16,246 nt of DNA from positions 1-16,246 of the forward strand of contig JAEDGJ010000041.1 in NCBI GenBank assembly GCA_016297585.1, written 5' to 3'. Below are positions 1 to 7,337 of this stretch, piece by piece. The notes under the pieces are model-generated. The model was not told the origin of the DNA, did not search any database, and saw only the letters and a list, made by a program, of their open reading frames with translations. Source of the DNA: Clostridiaceae bacterium (GTDB taxonomy: Bacteria; Bacillota; Clostridia; Oscillospirales; QAMX01). Position 1 is the first letter of the stretch. Every line of letters starts with the position of its first letter. The translations under genes and the position numbers were made by a program.

Positions 1-14
1 TCGAGCGCTCATGT

Positions 15-43
15 AGTATACCACACTCCTCTCCCCTTGTCAA
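15..43 (-). promoter_or_regulatory. Strong sigma-A promoter reading out of the left edge
   Basis: On the minus strand a perfect -35 box TTGACA (plus-strand 38-43) is followed after 17 bp by TATACT (15-20), and the TG just before the -10 gives an extended -10 element. It reads leftward, so it should drive a minus-strand gene that starts beyond the window edge. This separates that gene from the propeller gene ending at 127. Confidence 0.75.
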
Positions 44-77
44 CCCCCTTTTTCCTCTTTTTTCGAAAATTTTCACG

Positions 78-117
78 AAGCGCGCCGGGATGCCCCAGGC
101 ACTCCGGCGCGCTTTTT
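78..117. terminator. Rho-independent terminator after the propeller gene
   Basis: A GC-rich inverted repeat (arms about 78-88 and 104-114, around ten G-C pairs) encloses a loop of about a dozen bases and lies 10 bases past the stop codon of the minus-strand propeller gene. The five-T run (113-117) is on the plus-strand side. In the minus direction the stem is followed only by a mixed AT-rich stretch, so termination there may be weaker. It is probably bidirectional. Confidence 0.6.
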
Positions 118-126
118 GTCCGATGC

Positions 127-2190
127 TTACTTCAGATACAGTTCTGCCACGGCGCTCTTGAGGTCGTCGCTGCCGATGTACAGCTTCTTTCCGTCGCCCG
201 ATACCGCAACGGCGGACAGCCGGTTCAGAACGCCCTCCTCGCCCACAACCGGTCTCGGATCCCGAAGCTGGATCGCGCCGAGCTGCACGAGTCCCCGTTC
301 GTCGTCATACCGCACGAGCATCCCCAGCTCCTCCGGCGCCCCCACGACCGCATAGGCGGTCTTCCGATCCGCCGTCGTGCAGATGCCGCGCACCGGGCCG
401 TTCATACCGGCCTCGCCCAGCGCATAGACGCCTTTCTCTCCCGCAAGCCCGAAAAGGCCGTCCTCCGTACCGACAAGCAGCCGTCCGTCATGCCACGGCG
501 CGGCCGCCGTCGCGTTCGCCTTCCAGCGTCGGCCCGCCGCAGCGGGCAGCGCTGCCTGCACTGCGGCCTCCGGCAGCGTCCCGGCATTCCATTCCGCAAG
601 CTCCTCACGGGAGATCACCGCGCCGTCGCGGATGACATACTTTATATAGGGATCTCCGCCGCAGATCACGGTGCAGGTGCCGTCGTCGTTGGCGGTCAGC
701 GCGCGCACGGCGGCGTTCCGATAGCCGTCCTCGCGCCACGGCTTGAAGAGGTACCCTTTTTCATATCCGCCGAAGCGCCACTCCTGCGCCATCTTATTAT
801 ATTCGCGGGTGCGCGCCTCTTCCTCGTCGAGCTGTTCGTACAGCGGCGCGGCGTCCCGGCCAAGGTCGCCCGGATACACGTCGGCACCCTTCTGATAGCG
901 CGTATAATGATAGGCGTCCATCGTCAGCGGCCCGCGGCGTCCGGCGGCGTGATCGGCCTTGAGCTTCTTTAAGTCGACACAGAACATGGACACGGGGTCA
1001 TACCAGTGGTTGGTGTCGGCGCCGATGAACAGGCCGTCGGTGATGTGCGCCTCGCAGAACACCAGCACGCGGCGCTTCTCGGTACCCATCATACCGTAAT
1101 TGATGGGCTTGCCGCCGTGCAGGAAGTCCCAGCTGCACAGGAAGAAGGAGACCTCGAAGCCGGTATACCCGCTCGACGGCTGCGGATGGGTCTCCAGCCC
1201 GTACCAGAGCACGCCGTCCTCGTCGAAGTCATAGCCGTAGATCATGCCGTAATGCGGGTACTTCTTCAGATCGTCCGGCATCACGGAGCCGACGACCTCG
1301 AGCTTGCCGGTCGCGGGGTCGAAGGAATGAAGAAGCTCGCAGTGCATGGGACCGATGTACATCTTGCCGTCGGGACCGTTCAGCGCGTACATCATGCGCA
1401 TGTTGTTCTGGTTTTTGTAGCGCGTATCGACGGTGAAGCGCAGGCCGAGGTCCTCGTACTCGAGCGTCTCGGTGTTGATGCGCATCAGGTCGCCGTTGGT
1501 GGACGCGAAATAGACATGCCCGTCGGTGCCGAGCTTGAGCAGGCAGCAGGAGCCTTCGGTCAGGTTGCCGTAGTCGGTCACCTTTTTGGTGTCGAGATCG
1601 AAGCGGTAGATATGCCCGTTCATCAGGGTACTCGAGAACATGGCATTGCAGCGGGGGCTGTAGACGCCGCCGTAAAGGCTCTCACGCCGCACGGGGATGC
1701 CGAGATCCTCGACATGACCCGTCTTCGGATCCCAGATCATCACGTTGCTGCCGGGGAAGCCTTCCCACATATGATTGCGGTAGGCGTGGGGCATCCAGAC
1801 CGGATGGGAGGGCGCGGCGGCGGTGGTGTGGGACTGGAAGATCACACGCCCGTCGGGAAGGCTGCACAGGGAGGTATGGATCTTGCTGGCGGTGATCGTC
1901 TCGGGGTAATGCGTGATGCGGTCGTCGAAGTCGAAGATGTGTCCGACGGTATTGGTCTCCGGGAAGTATTCGTACAGGGAGAAGCCCTGCGCGAAGTCGC
2001 CCTCGGCGCAGACGCTGAACAGATGGCGCTTGTCGGGGGTGACATAATAGTCCCAGATGGCGTTGTGGCGGTCGCCGTCGGGGAAAATATACTGCCGGAC
2101 GCCGCTCTGGGGGATCAGGCGGTGGTCTTCCGGGTCCAGCGGGCCGAATCCGGCATGCGCTTCCATATAAGCGCGGTCATACTCTTTCAT
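127..2190 (-). CDS. Large cytosolic beta-propeller protein of unknown function
   Basis: This 687-aa protein has no signal peptide or membrane segment. Recurrent blade-like strand-turn-strand units end in motifs of the form D-x-x-T-x-x-(V/L)-x-D-x-G, for example PKTGHVEDLG near residue 155, LDTKKVTDYG near 199, ETLEYEDLG near 241 and DPATGKLEVVG near 291. More such repeats appear after residue 560, which suggests two propellers or one propeller plus a partial one. The middle part (about 420-500) is charged and less repetitive. The first third is rich in histidines (IHTSLC near 104, then SHTT, HAYRNH and MWEG to about 143), as in some propeller lyases of the Vgb or oligogalacturonate-lyase type, but no catalytic set can be proved. 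The ATG at 2190 has a GAGGAAA ribosome site and a good promoter. A role in sugar-polymer metabolism or sensing is only inference. Confidence 0.75.
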   Translation of the reverse strand: MKEYDRAYMEAHAGFGPLDPEDHRLIPQSGVRQYIFPDGDRHNAIWDYYVTPDKRHLFSVCAEGDFAQGFSLYEYFPETNTVGHIFDFDDRITHYPETITASKIHTSLCSLPDGRVIFQSHTTAAAPSHPVWMPHAYRNHMWEGFPGSNVMIWDPKTGHVEDLGIPVRRESLYGGVYSPRCNAMFSSTLMNGHIYRFDLDTKKVTDYGNLTEGSCCLLKLGTDGHVYFASTNGDLMRINTETLEYEDLGLRFTVDTRYKNQNNMRMMYALNGPDGKMYIGPMHCELLHSFDPATGKLEVVGSVMPDDLKKYPHYGMIYGYDFDEDGVLWYGLETHPQPSSGYTGFEVSFFLCSWDFLHGGKPINYGMMGTEKRRVLVFCEAHITDGLFIGADTNHWYDPVSMFCVDLKKLKADHAAGRRGPLTMDAYHYTRYQKGADVYPGDLGRDAAPLYEQLDEEEARTREYNKMAQEWRFGGYEKGYLFKPWREDGYRNAAVRALTANDDGTCTVICGGDPYIKYVIRDGAVISREELAEWNAGTLPEAAVQAALPAAAGRRWKANATAAAPWHDGRLLVGTEDGLFGLAGEKGVYALGEAGMNGPVRGICTTADRKTAYAVVGAPEELGMLVRYDDERGLVQLGAIQLRDPRPVVGEEGVLNRLSAVAVSGDGKKLYIGSDDLKSAVAELYLK

Positions 2191-2250
2191 ACGGTTTCCT
2201 CATATTCTGTCCGAAATCTTACGGCGCCGTCCTTCGCGCGCCGCGTCTTC

Positions 2251-2279
2251 ACCTTATCACAACCTTTTGCGCTTGTCAA
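2251..2279 (-). promoter_or_regulatory. Sigma-A promoter of the propeller gene
   Basis: The minus strand carries TTGACA (plus-strand 2274-2279), a 17-bp spacer and TAAGGT (2251-2256). This is about 60 bp upstream of the propeller start codon. The promoter diverges from the serC promoter about 130 bp away. Confidence 0.7.
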
Positions 2280-2406
2280 TCGCTGTTTTGCAATCCGAAT
2301 GGTCTTTTTGCGTTTTCTGTCCATACCGGTTCCCGAATTATCTATTGTGCAATAAATTCCGCCCCACGCGTACAGCGATTTGTCCAAAGCGGACTCGTTT
2401 TCCCGA

Positions 2407-2435
2407 TTGCCAAATTTCGAAGAATGTATTATAAT
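2407..2435 (+). promoter_or_regulatory. Sigma-A promoter of serC-serA
   Basis: TTGCCA (2407-2412), a 17-bp spacer and a perfect TATAAT (2430-2435) lie 32 bp before the serC start. The leader is short, and no riboswitch or T-box structure fits between the promoter and the ribosome site AAGGAG (2453-2458). Confidence 0.8.
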
Positions 2436-2467
2436 AGAATAAACCTCTAAAGAAGGAGTTTTAACAG

Positions 2468-3541
2468 ATGAGCCGTATTTACAACTTCTCCGCAGGGCCT
2501 TCCATGCTGCCGATGGAGGTCCTCAACCGCGCCGCAGCCGAGATGACCGATTACGAAGGGTCCGGCATGTCGGTGATGGAGATGAGTCACCGTTCGAAGG
2601 TGTACCAGTCCATCATCGACGACGCCGAAGCCCGGCTGCGCCGGATCATGGGCATTCCGGAAAACTATGACGTCCTCTTTTTGCAGGGCGGCGCCTCTCT
2701 GCAGTTTGCGATGGTGCCGATGAACCTCTTAAAGACCTCCGCAGACTATGTGGTATCGGGCGAATTTTCCGGCAAAGCGTATAAAGAGGCATGTAAATAC
2801 GGCTCTATCTGCCTCGCCGCGACGGGCGAGGCTAACCACTTCACGAAGATCCCCGCGCAGAGCGAGCTTTCGCTGACCCCCGGCGCGGATTACCTGCATA
2901 TCTGCCAGAACAACACGATCTACGGCACGACCTGGCACTACATCCCCGAGACCGCCTCTCCCATCGTCGCGGATATGTCCTCCTGTATCCTGTCGGAGCC
3001 GGTGGACGTCTCCCGCTACGGGCTGATCTACGCCGGCGCGCAGAAGAACATGGCGCCCGCCGGCCTGACGGTCGTCATCATCCGTCACGACCTGATCTCC
3101 GAGCCGATGTCCTTCACGCCGACGATGATGACCTACGCGGTGCACGCGAAGGCGAAGAGCATGTACAACACGCCGCCGTGCTATCAGATCTACATCCTGA
3201 AGCTCGTGCTCGAGTGGCTGGAAAATCTCGGCGGCCTGACGGCGATGCAGAAGCTGAACCGCGAAAAGGCGGCGCTGCTCTACGACTACCTCGACGGCAG
3301 CAGCTTCTTCCGTCCGATCGCCGATCCGGACTCCCGCTCGATGATGAACGTCACGTTCCAGTCCCCGTCCGCGGAGCTGGACGACGCGTTCGTCAAAGCC
3401 GCCGCAGCCGCCGGTTTCTCGAATCTGAAGGGGCACCGTCTCGTCGGCCATATGCGCGCGTCGATCTACAACGCCATGCCGCGCGAGGGCGTCGAAAAGC
3501 TCGTCGCGTTCATGCGCGATTTTGAAAAGGCAAACGCCTGA
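2468..3541 (+). CDS. serC: Phosphoserine aminotransferase SerC
   Basis: SerC is a PLP enzyme that transfers the amino group of glutamate to 3-phosphohydroxypyruvate, giving phosphoserine in the serine pathway. The 357-aa length matches the family (about 360 aa). The N-terminus IYNFSAGPSMLP and the segment MSVMEMSHRSK (about 34-44) are family hallmarks. The expected PLP-binding lysine is K193 in the motif YAGAQKNMAPAG, and the C-terminal GHRLVGHMRASIYNA is also typical. The ATG has a good AAGGAG site 9 bp upstream. serA begins 18 bp past the stop, so the two form an operon. The protein is cytosolic, and no residues look damaged. Confidence 0.97.
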   Translation: MSRIYNFSAGPSMLPMEVLNRAAAEMTDYEGSGMSVMEMSHRSKVYQSIIDDAEARLRRIMGIPENYDVLFLQGGASLQFAMVPMNLLKTSADYVVSGEFSGKAYKEACKYGSICLAATGEANHFTKIPAQSELSLTPGADYLHICQNNTIYGTTWHYIPETASPIVADMSSCILSEPVDVSRYGLIYAGAQKNMAPAGLTVVIIRHDLISEPMSFTPTMMTYAVHAKAKSMYNTPPCYQIYILKLVLEWLENLGGLTAMQKLNREKAALLYDYLDGSSFFRPIADPDSRSMMNVTFQSPSAELDDAFVKAAAAAGFSNLKGHRLVGHMRASIYNAMPREGVEKLVAFMRDFEKANA

Positions 3542-3559
3542 AAACATGAGGTTTTGAAT

Positions 3560-4714
3560 ATGTATTCTGTCAAGCTGTTAAATAAGATCTCGAAGGCGGG
3601 ACTCGCCAATCTGGGCGAGGGCTTCGCCATCGCCGAGGACGCCCCAGACGCGATCATCGTCCGTTCGGCGGATATGCTGAATTACGAGTTCAACGACAAT
3701 CTGCTGGCCATCGCGCGCGCCGGCGCGGGCTACAACAATATCCCGGTCGACCGCTGCTCGGAGGCGGGCATCTGCGTGTTCAACACGCCGGGCGCCAACG
3801 CGAACGCGGTGCGCGAGCTGGCGATCTGTTCGCTGTTTCTGGCGTCCCGCCGGATCGTGGACGCGGTCAACTGGTGCGGCACGCTCGCGGGCGACCCGGA
3901 CGCGGCGGCGAAGGTCGAGAAGGGAAAGTCCCAGTTCGCGGGTCCGGAGATCGCGGGCAAGACGCTGGGCATCCTGGGACTGGGAAAAATCGGCGTGCTG
4001 GTCGCGAACGCGGCGGTCGATCTCGGCATGAATGTGCTCGGCTACGACCCGTACCTGTCGGTCGAGTCGGCATGGGGCCTTGCGCGCCGTGTCCGGAAAG
4101 CGGCGAGCTATGAGGAGATCTATAAGAACTGCGACTACATCTCGATCCACGTCCCGCTGAACCCGGAGACGAAGGGCATGATCAACGCGGCGGCGATCGG
4201 GATGATGAAGGACGGCGTGCGCATCATCAACCTGGCGCGCGGCGGACTGGTCGCGAACGCCGACCTGCTGCCGGCGCTGGAGTCGGGCAAGGTCGCGCGC
4301 TACGTCACGGACTTCCCGGACGCGGAGGTCATCGGCGTACCGAACGTCATCACGCTGCCGCACCTCGGTTCCTCGACGCCGGAGAGCGAGGAAAACTGCG
4401 CGGCGATGGCGGCGTCGGAGATCGCGGCGTATGTCCGCGAGGGCACGATCCGCAACAGCGTGAACCTGCCGAACTTCGACGCGGAGCGCGCGGGACTGTG
4501 CCGCATCGCGATCATCAACCGCAACACGCCGAACATGCTCGGCCAGATCACGTCGTCCCTCGCGGCGGCGGGCATCAACATCGAGCACATGTTCAACCGT
4601 GCGAAGAAGGACTACGCCTACACGGTCGTGGACACCTCGTCCGCGCCGTCGGAAGGCTGCGTCTCCGCCCTGCGCGCGATCGACGGCGTCCTGCGCGTGC
4701 GCATCATCGACTGA
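3560..4714 (+). CDS. serA: D-3-phosphoglycerate dehydrogenase SerA, short ACT-containing form
   Basis: SerA oxidises 3-phosphoglycerate with NAD to 3-phosphohydroxypyruvate, the first step of serine synthesis; its product feeds SerC. From the ATG at 3560 the protein is 384 aa. The substrate domain contains RAGAGYNNIPVD (about 53-64). The NAD-binding Rossmann segment has GLGKIG at about 140-145. The catalytic arginine is in NLARGGLV (R227) and the histidine in LPHLGSSTPE (H268). A single ACT domain from about residue 316 (IAIINRNTPNMLGQI) could mediate serine feedback, by family analogy. A TTG at 3554 would add two residues, but TGAGG at 3547-3551 is correctly spaced for the ATG at 3560. The gene lies directly behind serC and ahead of a strong terminator. 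No separate SerB phosphatase is seen here. Confidence 0.95.
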   Translation: MYSVKLLNKISKAGLANLGEGFAIAEDAPDAIIVRSADMLNYEFNDNLLAIARAGAGYNNIPVDRCSEAGICVFNTPGANANAVRELAICSLFLASRRIVDAVNWCGTLAGDPDAAAKVEKGKSQFAGPEIAGKTLGILGLGKIGVLVANAAVDLGMNVLGYDPYLSVESAWGLARRVRKAASYEEIYKNCDYISIHVPLNPETKGMINAAAIGMMKDGVRIINLARGGLVANADLLPALESGKVARYVTDFPDAEVIGVPNVITLPHLGSSTPESEENCAAMAASEIAAYVREGTIRNSVNLPNFDAERAGLCRIAIINRNTPNMLGQITSSLAAAGINIEHMFNRAKKDYAYTVVDTSSAPSEGCVSALRAIDGVLRVRIID

Positions 4715-4732
4715 CGCGTCCGCTGATAAACG

Positions 4733-4778
4733 AAAAAAGCGTTCCGGGGAAGGATCGTCTTTCCCGGAACGTTTTTTG
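4733..4778. terminator. Bidirectional terminator between serA and the URO-D-like remnant
   Basis: A run of six A, then a stem of about nine perfect pairs plus extra inner pairs (arms 4740-4751 and 4760-4771), then six T (4772-4777). The A tract and T tract make it work in both directions. It serves serA from the left and the decayed minus-strand gene, whose stop is at 4782, from the right. Confidence 0.9.
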
Positions 4779-4781
4779 CGT

Positions 4782-5301
4782 TTATTCCGCCATTGGATTG
4801 TACTTTTCGATCTCCTCGGCCATCGCAAAGAGGTTTTCCACGGTCATGCCGGCCAGCCGGTCGACCTCCCCATACGCCTGAATGCCGATTTCGGAGAACA
4901 GTATGTCGAAGATCGCCCAGATGTTGCCGTCGGTGCGGTAGCAGTAGACCATGCCCTCCTTCCGGCAGGCGTCGCTGGGGATTTTCAGCCCGTCGAAGAT
5001 CACGCGTCGGAATGCGGCGGGCGAATAGATCACGCCGTTTTTGCATCGCGAGATCCATGCCGCCGTTTCAGAAACGATAGCCCTTCTTTTTCAAGAAGCG
5101 GATATGCGGCAGATACGACTCCGCCTTAAAGAGGAAGTATTCGCGCAGGAAATCCGTCTCCAGCCAGACGGGCTCGTACATGGGGATGCCGAAGCCGAGC
5201 GCGTTGACGATCGCCGGAACATACGGCGCGGCTCTCTCCGAGGGAGGACAGTATACCATATCCGCGCCGGAAAGTCCAGCCTTCCGCCGCGCGTCCGGCA
5301 C
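4782..5301 (-). pseudogene. Decayed uroporphyrinogen-decarboxylase-like gene
   Basis: Two minus-strand reading frames join into one remnant of a URO-D superfamily protein (the family that also holds MtaA-type methyltransferases). The upstream piece (5301 to 5068) has GADMVYCPPS and LETDFLREYFLFKAESYLP and ends ...KKGYRF at a TGA (5068-5070). The text continues in the same frame as NGGMDLAMQ, so the TGA probably replaces a sense codon, perhaps the TGG of an F-W-x-G-G motif. At the A5 run (plus-strand 5038-5042) the frame shifts, and it goes on as NGVIYSPAAFRRVIFDGLK, GMVYCYRTDGNIWAIFDILF and EVDRLAGM. After that the text jumps to a family-like C-terminal end, ENLFAMAEEIEKYNP, suggesting an internal deletion. 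The N-terminal part is also missing, and no ribosome site precedes the GTG at 5301. The family assignment rests on remembered motif patterns. Confidence 0.72.
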
Positions 5302-5322
5302 CGGCCGCGCCGATAAACGCGG

Positions 5323-5349
5323 AAAAGCGCCGTCCGGGCGCGTTTTTTT
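5323..5349 (+). terminator. Possible orphan terminator upstream of the transketolase promoter
   Basis: A short stem (GCGCC 5327-5331 with GGCGC 5337-5341, extended by AAA/TTT across one mismatch) is followed by seven T (5343-5349). No intact plus-strand gene precedes it. It may be a second serA terminator, a relic of a lost gene, or insulation for the transketolase promoter 12 bp further on. Confidence 0.4.
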
Positions 5350-5360
5350 CGCGCTCCCTC

Positions 5361-5389
5361 TTGCTTTTCGGCCTGAGGGGTGGTATAAT
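5361..5389 (+). promoter_or_regulatory. Sigma-A promoter with extended -10 for the transketolase operon
   Basis: TTGCTT (5361-5366), a 17-bp spacer and a perfect TATAAT (5384-5389), preceded by TGG to give an extended -10. It lies 42 bp before the first transketolase gene. Confidence 0.8.
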
Positions 5390-5431
5390 AACTCAAAATC
5401 GAAATTTACAAGGGCAGGTGTATCCTAGAAC

Positions 5432-6283
5432 ATGCTGAACGAAAAAGAACTGATCCGCGTCAAGGCGTTCGCCGCGCAGATCCGGCTCGAGACGCTCAAG
5501 GAGCTGGCTCACCTTGGCTTTGGCCACGTCGGCGGCGCGATGAGCATCGTCGAGACGCTGGCCGTGCTGTATGATTCTCAGATGAAATACGATCCGAAGG
5601 ATCCGCGCTGGGACCGCCGCGACTGGTATGTGCAGAGCAAGGGCCACGCGGGCCCCGCGACCTACGCGACGCTGGCGCTGAAGGGCTTCTTCCCGATGTC
5701 CTGGCTGAACACGCTGAACCAGGGCGGCACGCGTCTCCCGTCGCACTGCGACCGCAACCAGACGCCCGGCATCGACATGACGACGGGTTCTCTGGGACAG
5801 GGCGTTTCCGCGGCGATCGGCGTCGCGACGGCGCTGAAGATGGACGGCCGGGATAACCGGGTGTACCTGATGGTCGGCGACGGCGAATTAAACGAAGGTC
5901 AGGTCTGGGAAGGCGCGATGTTCGCCTCCGCGAAGAAGATCACGAATCTGATCTGGCTCATCGACTGGAACAAGCAGCAGCTCGACGGCAACACCAAGGA
6001 CGTTCTGGACATGGGCGACCTGCGTGAGAAGTTCGCGAGCTTCGGCTTTGCGGTGCAGCAGGTCAACGGGCACGATGTCAAGGCCATCGACGACGCGATC
6101 GACGCGGCGAAGGCCGAAACGGAAAAGCCCTCCGTCATCATCCTCGACACGATCAAGGGTTATGGCTGCTCGGCGGCCGAGGGCGTCGTCCCGAACCACC
6201 ACATCGCGTTCAAGGCCGGTCAGCTCGACGGCGATATCGCCCGTTGGCAGGCCGAATATGATGCGCTCAAGGCGCAGGCTTAA
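5432..6283 (+). CDS. Transketolase, N-terminal (thiamine-diphosphate-binding) subunit
   Basis: This is the ThDP-pyrophosphate domain half of a split transketolase, which moves two-carbon units between sugar phosphates in the non-oxidative pentose phosphate pathway. It has 283 aa, against about 660 for a one-chain enzyme. The ThDP motif GDGELNEGQVWEGAMFA lies at about 149-165, with D150 and a later asparagine (N180 in IDWNKQQLDG) as expected metal ligands. Active-site histidines appear in GFGHVGG (H31) and SKGHAGPATY (H72). The ribosome site (AGGTG, 11 bp upstream) is modest. The stop is followed after 15 bp by the second subunit with a much stronger site, so both are co-transcribed and probably form an alpha2-beta2 enzyme. 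Confidence 0.93.
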   Translation: MLNEKELIRVKAFAAQIRLETLKELAHLGFGHVGGAMSIVETLAVLYDSQMKYDPKDPRWDRRDWYVQSKGHAGPATYATLALKGFFPMSWLNTLNQGGTRLPSHCDRNQTPGIDMTTGSLGQGVSAAIGVATALKMDGRDNRVYLMVGDGELNEGQVWEGAMFASAKKITNLIWLIDWNKQQLDGNTKDVLDMGDLREKFASFGFAVQQVNGHDVKAIDDAIDAAKAETEKPSVIILDTIKGYGCSAAEGVVPNHHIAFKAGQLDGDIARWQAEYDALKAQA

Positions 6284-6298
6284 AGGAGGGGGAGCAGC

Positions 6299-7264
6299 AT
6301 GTCCGTTAACGTGAAAAACACTTTGGAAAAAGCGCCCGTCGAGATGCGCAACGTTCTGTGCGCGACCCTCGTCGAGCTGGCGTCGAAAAACCCGAACATC
6401 GTGGCGATGGACGCCGATACGCTGGGTTCGTCCGGCTTCAAGCCGTTCCGCAAGGCGTATCCGGACCGCTACATCGACTGCGGCATCGAAGAAGCGAACA
6501 TGATCGGCGTCGCGGCCGGCATGAGCGCCGTCGGCAAGATCCCGTTCGTCCACAGCTTCGGCCCGTTCGTTTCCCGCCGTGTCTATGATCAGGTCTTCCT
6601 GTCCTGCGCGTATGCGAAGCTGAACGTGAAGATCATCGGCTCCGACCCGGGCGTCACCGCGGCGTACAACGGCGGCACGCATATGCCGTTCGAAGACATG
6701 GGCATTCTGCGCGTCATCCCGACGATCACGCTGGTGGAGCCGTCGGACGAGGTGCAGCTCGCCAATATCCTGCCGCAGATCGCGAATCTGTACGGCACGG
6801 TGTATATCCGCCTGAAGCGCAAGAACCCGATCACGATCTACGAAGAGGGCTCGACGTTTGAGATTGGCAAGGCCGCCGTTCTGCGTCCCGGTAAGGACGT
6901 CACGCTGATCGCCTCCGGCATCATGGTCGCGCAGGCGCTCAAGGCCGCGGCCACGCTGGCGGCGGAGGGCATCGACGCCCGCGTCGTGGACAGCTTCACC
7001 TGGAAGCCGCTGGACGAAGCCTGCGTCACGGCCTGCGCGAAGGAAACGGGCGCGATCGTCACCTGCGAGAACCACAACATCATCGGCGGTCTCGGCGGCG
7101 CGGTCGCGGAAACCGTCTGCGCCAACGCTCCCGTCCCGGTCGAGCGCGTCGGCATCCCGGACATCTTCGGCGAAGTCGGTACGGAAGCCTGGCTGACCGA
7201 TCACTTCCAGCTCACGCCGGACGCGATCGTCGCCGCGGCGAAGAAAGCGATCTCCCGCAAGTAA
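6299..7264 (+). CDS. Transketolase, C-terminal (pyrimidine-binding) subunit
   Basis: The second half of the split transketolase, 321 aa, carries the pyrimidine-binding and C-terminal domains. The catalytic glutamate that activates ThDP is expected at E65 in CGIEEANMIGVAAG, equivalent to GVREHAM of one-chain enzymes. HSFGPFVSRRVYDQV (about 84-98) and HMPFEDMGILRVIPT (about 137-151) match the family. The C-terminal domain has ENHNIIGGLGGAVAE (about 260-274). A very strong ribosome site, AAGGAGG (6283-6289), sits right behind the first subunit's stop. A DXS-type single-domain relative is an alternative reading, but its pairing with the upstream subunit makes transketolase much more likely. Confidence 0.93.
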   Translation: MSVNVKNTLEKAPVEMRNVLCATLVELASKNPNIVAMDADTLGSSGFKPFRKAYPDRYIDCGIEEANMIGVAAGMSAVGKIPFVHSFGPFVSRRVYDQVFLSCAYAKLNVKIIGSDPGVTAAYNGGTHMPFEDMGILRVIPTITLVEPSDEVQLANILPQIANLYGTVYIRLKRKNPITIYEEGSTFEIGKAAVLRPGKDVTLIASGIMVAQALKAAATLAAEGIDARVVDSFTWKPLDEACVTACAKETGAIVTCENHNIIGGLGGAVAETVCANAPVPVERVGIPDIFGEVGTEAWLTDHFQLTPDAIVAAAKKAISRK

Positions 7265-7284
7265 GTTTTCCCGTAAAACGGCAT

Positions 7285-7330
7285 AAAAAGCCCGCCGCAT
7301 CTTCTCAAAAGAGGGTGCGGCGGTTTTTTT
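7285..7330. terminator. Bidirectional terminator between transketolase and the oxidoreductase
   Basis: A stem of eight pairs (7292-7299 with 7316-7323) extended by further inner pairs, with A5 before it (7285-7289) and T7 after it (7324-7330). It ends the transketolase transcript, and in reverse the convergent oxidoreductase transcript, whose stop is at 7338. Confidence 0.9.
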
Positions 7331-7337
7331 AACGGGT

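Noticed and set aside
1006..2355. 449-aa open frame on the plus strand opposite the propeller gene
   Set aside because: Antisense shadow. The minus-strand frame has propeller repeats, a promoter and a ribosome site, while this frame is low-complexity V/A/G/H-rich with no domain.
2187..2387. 66-aa minus-strand frame overlapping the propeller start
   Set aside because: It contains the propeller promoter within its own body, has no ribosome site and no family features; the ATGA overlap looks accidental.
5068..5070. TGA in the URO-D-like frame as a selenocysteine codon
   Set aside because: A separate frameshift follows about 25 bases later and the ends are truncated, so simple decay explains it; no convincing SECIS hairpin was seen just downstream.
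5888..7300. 470-aa minus-strand open frame across the transketolase genes
   Set aside because: Arg/Asp/Ala-rich reverse reading of GC-rich codons; both sense-strand subunits carry clear catalytic motifs.
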